Assembly: GCA_019119045.1 (NCBI GenBank)
Contig: DWXS01000009.1
Coordinates: forward strand, 1-64,000
Direction: 5' to 3'
DNA length: 64,000 bases
Source: Candidatus Mailhella merdavium
GTDB lineage: Bacteria > Desulfobacterota > Desulfovibrionia > Desulfovibrionales > Desulfovibrionaceae
The notes beneath the pieces are model-generated. The model was not told the DNA's origin and did not search any database. It worked only from the letters and a program-made list of their open reading frames with translations. Shown piece by piece: positions 16,413-25,565 of this stretch; position 1 is the first letter of the stretch, and each line of letters starts with the position of its first letter. Position numbers and translations under genes: made by a program.

Positions 16413-16772
16413 ATGTTTGAAGTAGAATTTTATGAAGACAGGTATGGCTCACAGCCGGTAAAAGAAGTTTTGATTGAGCTTCGAGACAAAGCACGGACGA
16501 GCAAAGACGCCCGTATTCAGTATCAAAAAATACTGACACATATACGAGCCTTAGAAACCTATGGGACACGAATTGGAGAACCACAGGTAAAGCATCTAGA
16601 TGGTAATCTCTGGGAAATGCGTCCGTTATCGCATAGAATTTTTTTCTTTTATTGGCGTGATAATAAGTTTGTTTTACTACATCATTTTATAAAAAAGACA
16701 CAAAAGACACCAGCTAAAGAAATAGAGCAGGCTACCAGAAACTTGAAAGACTTTCTTGAGAGGAATAAGTAA
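16413..16772 (+). CDS. higB: HigB-type toxin (RelE superfamily, Gp49-like)
   Basis: ATG 16413 follows AAAGGGATATTCG. The 119-residue basic protein has FEVEFYEDRYGSQPVKEVL, LETYGTRIGEPQVKHLDGNL and WEMRPLSHRIFFFYWRDNKFVLLHHFIKKTQKTP, the phage-derived Gp49/HigB signature of ribosome-dependent mRNA interferases. The toxin gene precedes the antitoxin, as usual for higBA. Base composition is AT-richer than the flanking transfer genes, indicating separate acquisition. Confidence 0.9.
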   Translation: MFEVEFYEDRYGSQPVKEVLIELRDKARTSKDARIQYQKILTHIRALETYGTRIGEPQVKHLDGNLWEMRPLSHRIFFFYWRDNKFVLLHHFIKKTQKTPAKEIEQATRNLKDFLERNK

Positions 16773-16773
16773 T

Positions 16774-17058
16774 ATGTCCACAACAAACTTTCGTGATTTC
16801 TATAACGACGATAATAACGTATCGCCTACTGAGCGCGCAAAAATTGAATTTGAAGTTGAGTTGATTGGTAAGTTGATTGAAGCGCGTGAGGCGAAAGGCT
16901 TAACCCAGGGACAACTAGCGGAAGCGGCAGGTCTAAAACAATCTGCTGTCGCACGACTGGAGCGAATGAAAGTTACACCACAAATAGACACACTTTTTAA
17001 GGTACTCACCCCAATGGGGTACAAACTCACGATTGTTCCACGGGATGAAATGGCTTAA
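16774..17058 (+). CDS. higA: HigA-type antitoxin (XRE helix-turn-helix)
   Basis: The 94-residue protein has an XRE HTH: LIEAREAKGLTQGQLAEAAG then LKQSAVARLERMKVTPQIDT, and ends with the PMGYKLTIVP segment typical of HigA proteins. ATG 16774 lies 1 base after the toxin stop, with GAGAGGAATAAGTAAT upstream. It should neutralise HigB and repress the promoter at 16362-16389. The module probably stabilises the conjugative element. Confidence 0.9.
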   Translation: MSTTNFRDFYNDDNNVSPTERAKIEFEVELIGKLIEAREAKGLTQGQLAEAAGLKQSAVARLERMKVTPQIDTLFKVLTPMGYKLTIVPRDEMA

Positions 17059-17107
17059 CCATCAAATTCAGTATATTTTTAGATAAAATATACTGAATTT
17101 GATGGTT
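17057..17107. terminator. Perfect 23-bp inverted repeat after higA
   Basis: Arms 17057-17079 and 17085-17107 pair perfectly around the loop TAGAT; the sequence is AT-rich and starts inside the higA stop codon. Probably a terminator, active either way, though the length is unusual. Confidence 0.65.
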
Positions 17108-17136
17108 CACTTTTAAAACACCTATGGAGGTGTTGT

Positions 17137-17562
17137 ATGGCTTGGCAGTGTTCTGAATGTGGTCAACCTGTTGATGATGGCGATATGGTAGGATATTTTA
17201 CAGATAGTGAAGGTCGTTATATTCCTGGTACGTTAGGATTCTGGCATTGTAATCCTAGATGTGGACATAGAGATGAGCATTTTGCTGGTATCCGTTTGCC
17301 CCATGACTCCCATATTGGAGAATTTAGGCAGAGAATGGCTCAATTTCTTGCCATGTATGTGTGGGAGGCAAAAACTGAAGAATTTCGTCGGGATTGTGCT
17401 ACTTTTATATTACGGTGCCTTGTAAATGGATATGATGAAGCTTATCCGTATATCAATGAAGCTAAATATGAAGGTGTTATTGAAAGTAATCTCCCAGATA
17501 ATTTGTTATGGGACAATGAAGTTCAGGCTGTATTGAACTGGAAAAATAGTTATAGAAATTAA
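17137..17562 (+). CDS. Hypothetical protein with N-terminal zinc-ribbon-like motif
   Basis: The 141-residue protein begins MAWQCSECGQPVDDGDMVGY and continues with FWHCNPRCGHRDEHF, giving a C-x2-C ... C-x3-C/CGH metal-site pattern. The C-terminal half (EFRRDCATFILRCLVNGYDE) is helical with no recognised domain. A good ribosome binding site (GGAGGTGTTGT) precedes ATG. It is AT-rich, lies between two hairpins, and is a stand-alone cargo gene next to higBA. No function can be assigned. Confidence 0.65.
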   Translation: MAWQCSECGQPVDDGDMVGYFTDSEGRYIPGTLGFWHCNPRCGHRDEHFAGIRLPHDSHIGEFRQRMAQFLAMYVWEAKTEEFRRDCATFILRCLVNGYDEAYPYINEAKYEGVIESNLPDNLLWDNEVQAVLNWKNSYRN

Positions 17563-17595
17563 TTGCCTTAGAATGTAGGGTAATAATTTCCAAAT

Positions 17596-17618
17596 AAGGG
17601 CCTCACAAGAGGCCCTTT
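17596..17618 (+). terminator. GC-rich terminator hairpin
   Basis: AAGGGCCTC - ACAA - GAGGCCCTT is a perfect 9-bp stem with a short T tail. It lies between the convergent zinc-ribbon gene and the rdgC remnant, so it may serve both. Confidence 0.7.
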
Positions 17619-17638
17619 GCTGCTATCTTTATTGACAA

Positions 17639-18531
17639 TTATTCAAATGTCAGTGCCTCTATCATATCCGCCACCCGAGAGCAGATGTCGGCGTTCAGAA
17701 GGAACGTTGCATCTTCTTCTGTATCTTTTTCGGTTTTGGGAAACCGCAGACCGGAAACGGCCAGAGAGGCATCCAGCGTGAACTCCAGTTGCCGGTCGAG
17801 ATCGGCATCGGAAGTCGCTACCAGATGCAGCTTCTGGATAACCATGCCTTCCTCAAGTGCCTAGGCAACGGCATTCAGGCTGTTCTGCACAGCCACGGCG
17901 GCCTTTTCCTCCGCCTGTTCGGAAGCGGCCAGACTGGCGGAACCCATCGGATGCAGTGTGTAGCCTTCACAGGGGTAGCCTTCCCCGCGCAGGATAGTGG
18001 CAAAGAGCTTCGGCATGTCGTCCGCAGGCGTGATGGGCGCGGCATCAATGCCGAACGTGGTCTTGAACAGGTCAAGCACCGGCTGTACCGCCTTGGCTGA
18101 CGCCGAGCCGACAAGCAGGCGTCCCTTCTCCGCATCCCAGATGCAGTCAATGACGGACGGCACAAATTCCGCCCTGCGGTCAGTTTGGCAGTGATGGCCT
18201 CCTTCAGCTCCTTTTTGCGCTTGCTTCCGACCTTTTTGCCGGAAAACCGTTCTTCCCGCACGGCTTCGGCAAGCTGGAGCCGGATAACGGCCCCGGAAGC
18301 CTTGCGGGTATCCAGCCGGAAGGAAAAGCCGGAATAGCGACTATCCACGGCGGCCAGTTCAAAACCGTCCGTATCCAGCGGATCGCCAAGCGCCACCCAG
18401 CCGAGGCGTCTGCCGTCAGCATCAATATCGGGCGTAAAGGCGTGTTGCCGCAGGGCATCCAGTGCAAGCCCGGCTGCGGAATCGGCCTTGCAGATGGTCA
18501 AGGCTGTACTTGAAGACATGAAACCTGACAT
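17639..18531 (-). pseudogene. RdgC-like recombination-associated protein, broken twice
   Basis: The first part (from 18531; FRLDTRKASGAVIRLQLAEA, KVGSKRKKELKEAITAKLTA) matches the RdgC pattern of a KVGRKEK/LKEE-like central segment. A frameshift at about 18180 moves the reading to RAEFVPSVIDCIWDAEKGRLL and PVLDLFKTTFGIDAAP. That frame meets TAG at 17863-17861 and continues in frame as ALEEGMVIQKLHLVATSDAD to 17639. The intact product would be about 297 residues, the usual RdgC size. RdgC binds DNA and modulates RecA; phages and plasmids also carry it. Two separate lesions argue against a sequencing error. Confidence 0.7.
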
Positions 18532-18583
18532 GAATAACTCCTTGTCTTGTCGCGAGGTTAGAGAGAAAAATGATTCATGCCGC

Positions 18584-21500
18584 TTACCTCATGCGCGGAC
18601 GTGAAATCACAAATCCATGTACGCCGCCGGTGGGTGAAGCTGTCTGAACGGCTGCTTTGGCCTGCGGAGTCGTGAGCTGTCTGTATGCCTCCACATGCTC
18701 CAGGGCTTCCGCAAGGCTGTCAAAGGTGGCGTTAACGGTGCGCGCTCCGTTGATGATATGGTTTTTTTCGTACTGGACACGCAGACCGATTTTGTCGTTT
18801 CCCGTCTGAAATACGAGCAGTTCATACATTCCGCCGTCTACCGCATTCAGAGTCAACGCATGTTCGTTTTTGCCGTAGAAATCGCTGCCGGTAGGATGAA
18901 AACCGGCCATGGCAAGCCGTTCACGGAAGGTTTCGCTATCCAGCGCCGACGCTGGCGCGGCGGTTTCGGCGGGCGGCATTTCTTTAAGCCCGCGTTGTGC
19001 AGCGTCACTGCGGGCAACCTGTATGGCTGCTTCCCGCGTCTCGAACTGTTTGAGTTTCATACCGCTCGGCGCGGTCGCCGTGCTGTGCCACTGACCGTCC
19101 TCGTACAGACTTTGCCCCAGGGAACCGATGCTGCTGTTGAAATAGGCGCGGCGCAGGACATACCCGTTTTGCAGTGTATAGCCGTTGTGCTGATTGGATA
19201 CGGTGTATTCCGTTCTCCCTTCACCTTCGCCGTATTTAAGCGTGTGAGCCTGTTTTTCCGGCGGCGCGGCGGGAACTGCGGCAGCGCTGTCCGCCTTCGG
19301 CTGGGGCGCTTCCGTTGTTGTCGGCTGTTCATCGGTCAGAGATGTTTTCGGCGTCCAGGTGGAGACGTAGCTCGAATCATCCTGCATCCGCTGCAATTCC
19401 CGGATGACCGCGCTGTGATTTTCCCGTGCCAGAGCCAGTTCTTCCTGCTGCGGAAACTCCTTGCCCAGAGCGGCCTTGACCGTTTCCAGTTCGGCCTTTT
19501 CCTGCCGGGCTTTCTCCCGCTGCGTTTCCACAGCCTCATCCAGCCCCCTGGACAGAAAATTGTCCATGCGCTGAAACAGACCGGCCAGACTGAACTTTTC
19601 CTCAAAATCGTAGAACAGATTCCCCGGCCGGAACTCCCGTTCACCCGCCCCCCGAAGCGAAAGCTGAAAACCGTCCTTGCCGCTCATGCGTGTTGTCGTG
19701 CGTTCGACAGAGACTTCAAAACCGCGATAGAAGCCGAACGGAAATTCTGCGCTGGAATCGCGGGTGACTTCCTTCACGCCTTCAAGCAAACGGTCTTTTA
19801 TCTTTTCGCTGTCCTTTGCTGTCAATGTCTTGCCGTCAGCCGTCAGCTCCACCAGGATTTTTTCTTTCCCCTTTTCCATGACCGTGCGGGTATGGGAATC
19901 CCTGCGGCGGATGTTTTCCGCATACAGAGTTTCCTCTTTGGCAAGTCGTGTTTCCGTGGAAGCAAGATACTTGAGGCGGTCGCGCATCCGATGCTGGCTG
20001 CGCTGATGCTGCGAATACAGGGCTTCCAGATTGCGCAGATCGGCGGCAAGCTGTACCTGCATGAGAATAAGCGGATTACCGGATGCTGCGGCTTTCATTT
20101 CGGCGGCGTTGGCGGCTTCCGAGGCTACATCGTCAATGACGCGCTGGAGAAGATCGCCCTTGCGAAACTGTTCAATGGCTGCCGATTTGTACTCTATACA
20201 TTGCCACATCCGCGAGTCGTAAGTCATCTTTGTGGCATAGTTGAATATTTTTACAGTAAAAGTATCAGGGTTTCGTTCATAAAACATGTTTCCCTGACGG
20301 ATAATTCTTCCATTGCGTTGCTCCAAATCTGACGGCCGCCACGGCGCATCAAGATGATGCGCGGCCACAAGCCTTTTCTGCACATTCATGCCAGCGCCCA
20401 TCTTGGCGGTTGAGCCAAGAAGAACACGAACACGGCCTGTGTTCATGTCGCTGAACAACTTTGCTTTCCGTATATCCGTGTTGGCATCATGGATGAAGGC
20501 AATTTCATCAGCGGGAATCCCCTTTGCCATGAGTTTTTGCTTCATGTCGTCATACACGGAGAACTTGCCGGACGACATGGCGATGACTTCATCCATATTG
20601 ACGACACCGGCAAGAGCGTCGTCCCCGTCATCTTCGGCCATGTCTTCCTGTTCCGGCGTTTCGCGGACAAGAGTACCGTCCACGTCGATAAGCGCCCCGG
20701 ATTCCAAATTCTGCCGTTCGCTCTGAGCGGATGCCGGAGCCTTCCCTCCCTTGGGCGTGGACAAATCACAAAAGACAAGCTGCGTTCCCTTGTCATTGGT
20801 TGTATCGCGCCAGATGTCGTATATCCGCTCGACAGCCGCATTGAGCTTGGAGCCTTCAAAATCATCGGCGGTCGGCTCTATCAGCCGGTAATCAAGCCCC
20901 GCTTTTCTGGCGTCATTGGTGACTTTGAGAGGATTGTCGATGCGCGGGTCTGGAGGAAGATTCTCCATGCGCTGGATGATCTTGTCCATATACGCAGCCT
21001 GAGCCGGGGAGCGTTCCACCACATCATTATAAGGCTTGCCTCCCTCAATCGGAGGCGTCAGAGGTCGTTCCCCGGCCTGTTTTGCCTGTACATCAAGATC
21101 GGCTTTTGTCACCACATCGGCAAAAGTCCGATACATGGACAGCAGTTCCGGCACGTTTTGGAACTTGGCGAAGCGGCTTTTTAACTTGTAGTTCACGCCA
21201 GTTGCATCCAACTCCCAACCGCTTGTGACCTGCCCGAAAGTTGATGCCCACGCATCAAAATGTTCAATATCCTTGTTTTTCAGTTCATCATACTGCATGT
21301 AGCGTTGCAGGGTATAAACTTCGGCAATGGTATTGCTGATGGGAGTCCCTGTCATGAAGTACACACCGCGCCCGTTGTTCTGACGTTGCAGATAACGACA
21401 CTTGATGAACAGATCGAGTGCCTTGGCGGATCCGGTAACATTGCCGAGGCCGGAGACATTCATGGTAGTCTGGAAGGCGAGATTCTTGAACTCGTGGCTT

Positions 21501-24500
21501 TCGTCGATAAACAGGGCATCCACGCCCAAATCCGAGAAATCCACGGCCCGGTCTTTTTGCCCAGTTCCGGCAAGCAGGGCATTGTAGCGTTCCTCCATTT
21601 TCTCGCGCTGTTTCTCAAGCTGCTTGATGGTGGCCCGTCCGCCTTCAGCGGCTTTGGAAGCCTCAATGGCCTCGATGACCGCGTCAATCTGTTCCCTGAG
21701 AATCTCCTCCTGCACGTCGCGGGGCATGTCGATTTTTTTGAAGGAACTGTGTGCCACAATAACGGCATCCCAATCGCCGGTGGCGATACGTCCAAACAGC
21801 CGTTCCCGGTTCTGTTTGGTGAAGTCCGTCTTGTCGGCTACCAGAATGTTCGCATCGGGATAGAGTTTATAGAATTCATCTTTCCACTGATATAACAAGT
21901 GGTTGGGGACGACAATCATGGGCTTGGAAAGAAAGCCCATGCGTTTTGATTCCATGACAGTAGCGACGCAGGCCAGCGTCTTTCCCGCTCCCACCACATG
22001 GTCAAACAGACAAGTGCCTTCCTGAATGGCCCTCCAGACCGCGTTTTTCTGATGCGGACGCAGTTTGACGGCTTCGGAAGCGCCCACCAGCTCAAGATGG
22101 GAACCATCATAGGTCGGCGGGACGTTTGTGTTGAATTTTTCATTGTAGAGCCTGGTCAGCATGTCGCGCCGTTCATCGTCCGTCCATACCCAATCGAGGA
22201 AAGCCTGTTTGATTTCATCGGCCTTCTGCATGGCGGCGGCTGTCAGTTCCTGGTCGATGACCATGATGGGTCTGCCTTGGTCGTCATGCTGGCCGCTTTC
22301 CTTCTGCACCTTGATGGGCTTGTTCATGAGCAGGGCTTCGATAATCTTTCCGGCGGAATATTCGGGAATGCCCCAGACGCTGGAGGCAAGCGAAGCATCC
22401 CATATACTGACGGACGCTTCCCAGCGGCCCAGCGTCGGCAGATAATTGATGGTCTGCATCCCCTTGCCGCTGTGCAGGTGTTCCACGAAGTCGGCAAAGA
22501 CCTGCGCCGGAACCCAGGAGGAGCCGAACCTGATGCCGATGTCCACGGCCTCGATGTCCGGCGGCATGGCTGCGGACAGGGCCTCCACATTGGGAGCGAA
22601 GCGGGCGTCCGTTTGCGCTGCTTCTTTCGCCCGTGCCAGTTTGGCCCTGACATTGCCGGTCAGGTATCTGTCGCGGATTTCCCATTCCTCGGTGGAAGGA
22701 TTCAGGAAAATCTGTCCCTGCTCGCGCAATTCCGTCTGAATATCCTCAGCCGGACGATGCAGGAGCCGCGACATACGGCTGAAGTCCACCCTGCCGTTTT
22801 CCCGCAGGGCAATAAGCAGGGCATCCTTGATGGTTTCCGCCTGTTCCACCACCTGGGCGGGTCTGAGTACCCGTTGCCGGAAAATGGCGGCTTTTTTCGC
22901 TGACGCCGGACGAGCTTCGCCGCCATGCTTGCGGGCCGTCTCCGGCGACAGGCCCTTGTCGTAATCCAGCTCCAGCGACTCCAGCAGGGAATGTTCCGGG
23001 TCGCTCCGCATGAGGCCGCGATTGGTCTGGGAATTGAGATGGCCATATTTTCTGACAAAGGTATCATACTGCGAATTGAGCCTCTGGCGCAGCGTCGCCA
23101 TCCGACCTTCATCGGCGTTGGCGGACTTTTCCGTATTGAGCAGTTCGCGCAGGGTATCCCGGATTTGAATCATGGAAACCAGACGCAGACGGGCCGTCTC
23201 ATTCTTGACCGGGAAAATGTCGTAGTCGCTTTCACCGAATGCGGCGGCGGTCTTGAAGACAATCTTCCGGCTTTGCGGCTCGACGCACAGGGCGTCCGCT
23301 TTCAGGGACTGGAAATACGGGCTGCGGATGAAGTCGGCGTTGCGTACCCTGACTTCCGTATTGAGCGGATTTTCCTCCTGCGGCACGAAACAGTCCGCCG
23401 GAAGCACATCCAGCCGGGAGGCGATTTCCTGTCCCAAATCCACATGTGCCGGATCAGGCAAACAGGCCAGCGCACCCTCGAACATCCCCCCGGAAAAGGC
23501 CAGTGTGCCGATAATCTGCCGGGGATTTTCCACAAAGTAGCTGTTGACCGTGGCCGGACGCCTGCCGCCGTTTTTGAGGTCATCAACTTCTATGGAGGCG
23601 GTGTTCACCCAATCCCGGCTGTGCAGTTTTTCCCCGGAATTTTTCTGGAAGAACACGATGTCCGTGGTCACATCGGTCAGCGCGTTCTGGCGGAATGCCG
23701 TTTCCGGAAGACGGACAGCCCCCAGGAAGTCGGCGTATTGCGAGATATGCTCACGCGCCGAGGAATCGACGGCATCCATGAAATAACGGCTGACCACAAA
23801 GGCCGCGACGCCGCCTTCCCGCAACAGATTGATGGACTTGGCGAGGAAGTAGTTGTGGACAGAGAACTTTCGCAGTTCGGGAAAGTCCGGGTCGTATAAT
23901 GTTTGGTTGCCGAAGGGGGGATTGCCGACTACGGCGTCTATACCGCCGGAGCGAATTTGACTGTTCTGAAAACCAATATTGAGATGTTGCGCTTTGGGAT
24001 AGAGGTATTGCGCGATGGATGACGTTGTGGGATCGAGCTCAACCGCAAGGAAGTTTGCGTTAAAATCTTCGGGACAGAGGCCGATGAAATTGCCGATGCC
24101 CGCCGAAGGTTCAAGAATACGGAGCGGTTCTCCAGTACCAAGGCCAAGGCGGGAAAGCCCCTCATAGATACCTCTGATAACGGTTTCCGAGGTATAATGG
24201 GCGTCCTGAGTGGAACGGCGGGCGGCAGCGTAGTCTTCCGGGGAAAGCAGGCCCTGCATTTCCCGGTATTCGGTGCCCCATTGCTCGTTTCTGGCGTCAA
24301 AGACCTGCGGCAGGCCGCCCCATCCCACATAGCGAACGAGGACTTTCTGCTCCTCCGGTGTGGCCAGTTCCGCGCCGCTGGTCTGGAGCTGCTTGAGCAG
24401 GCGTATGGCGGCGACGTTATCCGCATATTTGGTTTTCGCGCCGCCAACGCCCAGCCTGTCCTCGGAAGTTATTTGGTAATTTTCAGGCTCATGTCGATGC

Positions 24501-25261
24501 CCATACTCTGCAATATCTCCGAATCCGACATCCCCCGCAGGCTCGCCTGCCGAGCTGTCTCGCTGCTCAAGGCTCTCGCTTCCGTCTGCTGCTGTCCGTA
24601 CACCTTCAGATCGAAGGCTATGCTCCCCATTGCCTCCAGCTTCTTCAGTTCTTCGGGACTGTTCAGCGCCCAGCGATCCAGAATCGAGTAGCCCAAACTG
24701 GTGTACCCGCCGCTTCTCACGTCGTTGATGGTTTCGGGCTTGAGAACTTTTCGTGCGATTTCGAGCGGATAGGTTTGTCTGTCGAGCATGTTGCACCTCC
24801 AGAGAAAGGGTATGAGTGAACTCGGAAATTTCCTGTATGGTCAGATAGTCGTCGGCTCCGGCTTCAAACAGTTTTTCGGGCGTTCTTTTTTCACCGTCAA
24901 GGAACTGCATGATGGCCGTGTTGGGGCTGTACATGCGGGAGCCGTCTTGCAGCTCATATACGGAATCACCCCTTCCATTGATGCCAAGGCGTCTTTTGTC
25001 CCCGTCATTTGTGGGGAAGGGAAAAGGCTTTTCTGTCCGTGCCGGTTCCGGCTGCCGTTCCTCTTCTTTTACCGGTTCCATCTGCAACGACATGGCAGGA
25101 ACAGCCTGTTCCTGTTCAACCTGTGCCGCGGGAGCGGGGATACTTTCCTCCCGCATGTCGTCCTGAATGTTTTCTTCCCGTATTTCCTCGATCTGGTTCG
25201 CCATGAGGTCGAAGAACGACAACTGGCGGGGATCGTGTGTCTGCTTGCGCCGTCTGGCCAT
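18584..25261 (-). CDS. Giant DNA methylase-SNF2 helicase fusion of mobile elements
   Basis: 2225 residues. Residues 1-156 form a small N-terminal module (RQLSFFDLMANQIEEIREEN). Residues about 157-262 are a polar linker that also encodes a second gene in another frame. The methylase domain has ILEPSAGIGNFIGL (about 387) and VVGNPPFGNQTLYD (about 447), an N6-adenine type NPPF site. The helicase has DHVVGAGKTLACVATV (about 1092), FIDESHEFKNLAF (about 1250) and helicase motif VI RNGRIIRQGN (about 1640). A coiled-coil and a C-terminal domain with YTVSNQHNGYTLQNG follow. Such fusions are common on conjugative elements and are thought to modify or protect transferred DNA; the exact role is unproven. 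Confidence 0.85.
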   Translation of the reverse strand: MARRRKQTHDPRQLSFFDLMANQIEEIREENIQDDMREESIPAPAAQVEQEQAVPAMSLQMEPVKEEERQPEPARTEKPFPFPTNDGDKRRLGINGRGDSVYELQDGSRMYSPNTAIMQFLDGEKRTPEKLFEAGADDYLTIQEISEFTHTLSLEVQHARQTNLSARNRTKSSQARNHQRREKRRVHQFGLLDSGSLGAEQSRRTEEAGGNGEHSLRSEGVRTAADGSESLEQRDSSAGEPAGDVGFGDIAEYGHRHEPENYQITSEDRLGVGGAKTKYADNVAAIRLLKQLQTSGAELATPEEQKVLVRYVGWGGLPQVFDARNEQWGTEYREMQGLLSPEDYAAARRSTQDAHYTSETVIRGIYEGLSRLGLGTGEPLRILEPSAGIGNFIGLCPEDFNANFLAVELDPTTSSIAQYLYPKAQHLNIGFQNSQIRSGGIDAVVGNPPFGNQTLYDPDFPELRKFSVHNYFLAKSINLLREGGVAAFVVSRYFMDAVDSSAREHISQYADFLGAVRLPETAFRQNALTDVTTDIVFFQKNSGEKLHSRDWVNTASIEVDDLKNGGRRPATVNSYFVENPRQIIGTLAFSGGMFEGALACLPDPAHVDLGQEIASRLDVLPADCFVPQEENPLNTEVRVRNADFIRSPYFQSLKADALCVEPQSRKIVFKTAAAFGESDYDIFPVKNETARLRLVSMIQIRDTLRELLNTEKSANADEGRMATLRQRLNSQYDTFVRKYGHLNSQTNRGLMRSDPEHSLLESLELDYDKGLSPETARKHGGEARPASAKKAAIFRQRVLRPAQVVEQAETIKDALLIALRENGRVDFSRMSRLLHRPAEDIQTELREQGQIFLNPSTEEWEIRDRYLTGNVRAKLARAKEAAQTDARFAPNVEALSAAMPPDIEAVDIGIRFGSSWVPAQVFADFVEHLHSGKGMQTINYLPTLGRWEASVSIWDASLASSVWGIPEYSAGKIIEALLMNKPIKVQKESGQHDDQGRPIMVIDQELTAAAMQKADEIKQAFLDWVWTDDERRDMLTRLYNEKFNTNVPPTYDGSHLELVGASEAVKLRPHQKNAVWRAIQEGTCLFDHVVGAGKTLACVATVMESKRMGFLSKPMIVVPNHLLYQWKDEFYKLYPDANILVADKTDFTKQNRERLFGRIATGDWDAVIVAHSSFKKIDMPRDVQEEILREQIDAVIEAIEASKAAEGGRATIKQLEKQREKMEERYNALLAGTGQKDRAVDFSDLGVDALFIDESHEFKNLAFQTTMNVSGLGNVTGSAKALDLFIKCRYLQRQNNGRGVYFMTGTPISNTIAEVYTLQRYMQYDELKNKDIEHFDAWASTFGQVTSGWELDATGVNYKLKSRFAKFQNVPELLSMYRTFADVVTKADLDVQAKQAGERPLTPPIEGGKPYNDVVERSPAQAAYMDKIIQRMENLPPDPRIDNPLKVTNDARKAGLDYRLIEPTADDFEGSKLNAAVERIYDIWRDTTNDKGTQLVFCDLSTPKGGKAPASAQSERQNLESGALIDVDGTLVRETPEQEDMAEDDGDDALAGVVNMDEVIAMSSGKFSVYDDMKQKLMAKGIPADEIAFIHDANTDIRKAKLFSDMNTGRVRVLLGSTAKMGAGMNVQKRLVAAHHLDAPWRPSDLEQRNGRIIRQGNMFYERNPDTFTVKIFNYATKMTYDSRMWQCIEYKSAAIEQFRKGDLLQRVIDDVASEAANAAEMKAAASGNPLILMQVQLAADLRNLEALYSQHQRSQHRMRDRLKYLASTETRLAKEETLYAENIRRRDSHTRTVMEKGKEKILVELTADGKTLTAKDSEKIKDRLLEGVKEVTRDSSAEFPFGFYRGFEVSVERTTTRMSGKDGFQLSLRGAGEREFRPGNLFYDFEEKFSLAGLFQRMDNFLSRGLDEAVETQREKARQEKAELETVKAALGKEFPQQEELALARENHSAVIRELQRMQDDSSYVSTWTPKTSLTDEQPTTTEAPQPKADSAAAVPAAPPEKQAHTLKYGEGEGRTEYTVSNQHNGYTLQNGYVLRRAYFNSSIGSLGQSLYEDGQWHSTATAPSGMKLKQFETREAAIQVARSDAAQRGLKEMPPAETAAPASALDSETFRERLAMAGFHPTGSDFYGKNEHALTLNAVDGGMYELLVFQTGNDKIGLRVQYEKNHIINGARTVNATFDSLAEALEHVEAYRQLTTPQAKAAVQTASPTGGVHGFVISRPRMR
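24469..24789 (-). CDS. Gene nested out of frame inside the methylase-helicase gene
   Basis: This 106-residue frame begins at ATG 24789 with a strong GGAGGTGCAAC ribosome binding site. It reads like a real globular protein: LDRQTYPLEIARKVLKPETI, SGGYTSLGYSILDRWALNSP, ELKKLEAMGSIAFDLKVYGQ, SDSEILQSMGIDMS. In the same DNA the long frame gives only a polar linker (ARNRTKSSQARNHQRREKRR). The function is unknown; similar short proteins accompany such fusions in related elements as I recall. This is a clear candidate for dual coding. Confidence 0.7.
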   Translation of the reverse strand: MLDRQTYPLEIARKVLKPETINDVRSGGYTSLGYSILDRWALNSPEELKKLEAMGSIAFDLKVYGQQQTEARALSSETARQASLRGMSDSEILQSMGIDMSLKITK

Positions 25262-25312
25262 GCGTTCCCATCCTTGTCTGAAGGGCGGGAAGGCGGCGCA
25301 ATGCTTGCGGCG

Positions 25313-25492
25313 CTAATCCTTCCCGCCGGAATGTTCATCCGGGGCGAATTTCAGCTTTTCAGCGTTTTCAATGAAAATCCGCCCGTTTTCTTCAAGAAAG
25401 ACAACCTTGTCTCCCGCCTGCACATTGAGTCTTTTGCGGGTTTCAGCGGGAATCGTGATTTGTCCCTTGGTCGTGAGCTTGGCGAGTTCCAT
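25313..25492 (-). CDS. AbrB/MazE/SpoVT-type DNA-binding protein (not in ORF track)
   Basis: A 59-residue swapped-hairpin regulator: ELAKLTTKGQITIPAETRKR then LNVQAGDKVVFLEENGRIFI. ATG 25492 follows AGGAGGCAAAAT. It lies immediately upstream of the methylase-helicase gene on the same strand. An inverted repeat at 25510-25545 in its 5' region is a possible autoregulatory operator. It could be an orphan antitoxin; no toxin gene follows. Confidence 0.88.
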   Translation of the reverse strand: MELAKLTTKGQITIPAETRKRLNVQAGDKVVFLEENGRIFIENAEKLKFAPDEHSGGKD

Positions 25493-25509
25493 ATTTTGCC
25501 TCCTTGTAC

Positions 25510-25545
25510 AGTCTTACTAGTAATGTATTCCTTGAAAGTAAGACT
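25510..25545 (-). promoter_or_regulatory. Possible operator upstream of the AbrB-like gene
   Basis: AGTCTTAC (25510-25517) and GTAAGACT (25538-25545) are perfect inverted arms 20 bases apart; the palindrome TTACTAGTAA overlaps the first arm. Placed 18-53 bases before the start, it fits an operator or promoter region. No firm -35/-10 was assigned. Confidence 0.5.
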
Positions 25546-25565
25546 ATGGCAAAGAGAGGAAGCTG

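Noticed and set aside
18695-20332. 545-codon plus-strand ORF and other long antisense ORFs over the methylase-helicase and dot genes
   Set aside because: They lie opposite well-supported genes, have Phe/Arg/Gly-rich composition typical of GC-rich shadows and no ribosome binding sites.
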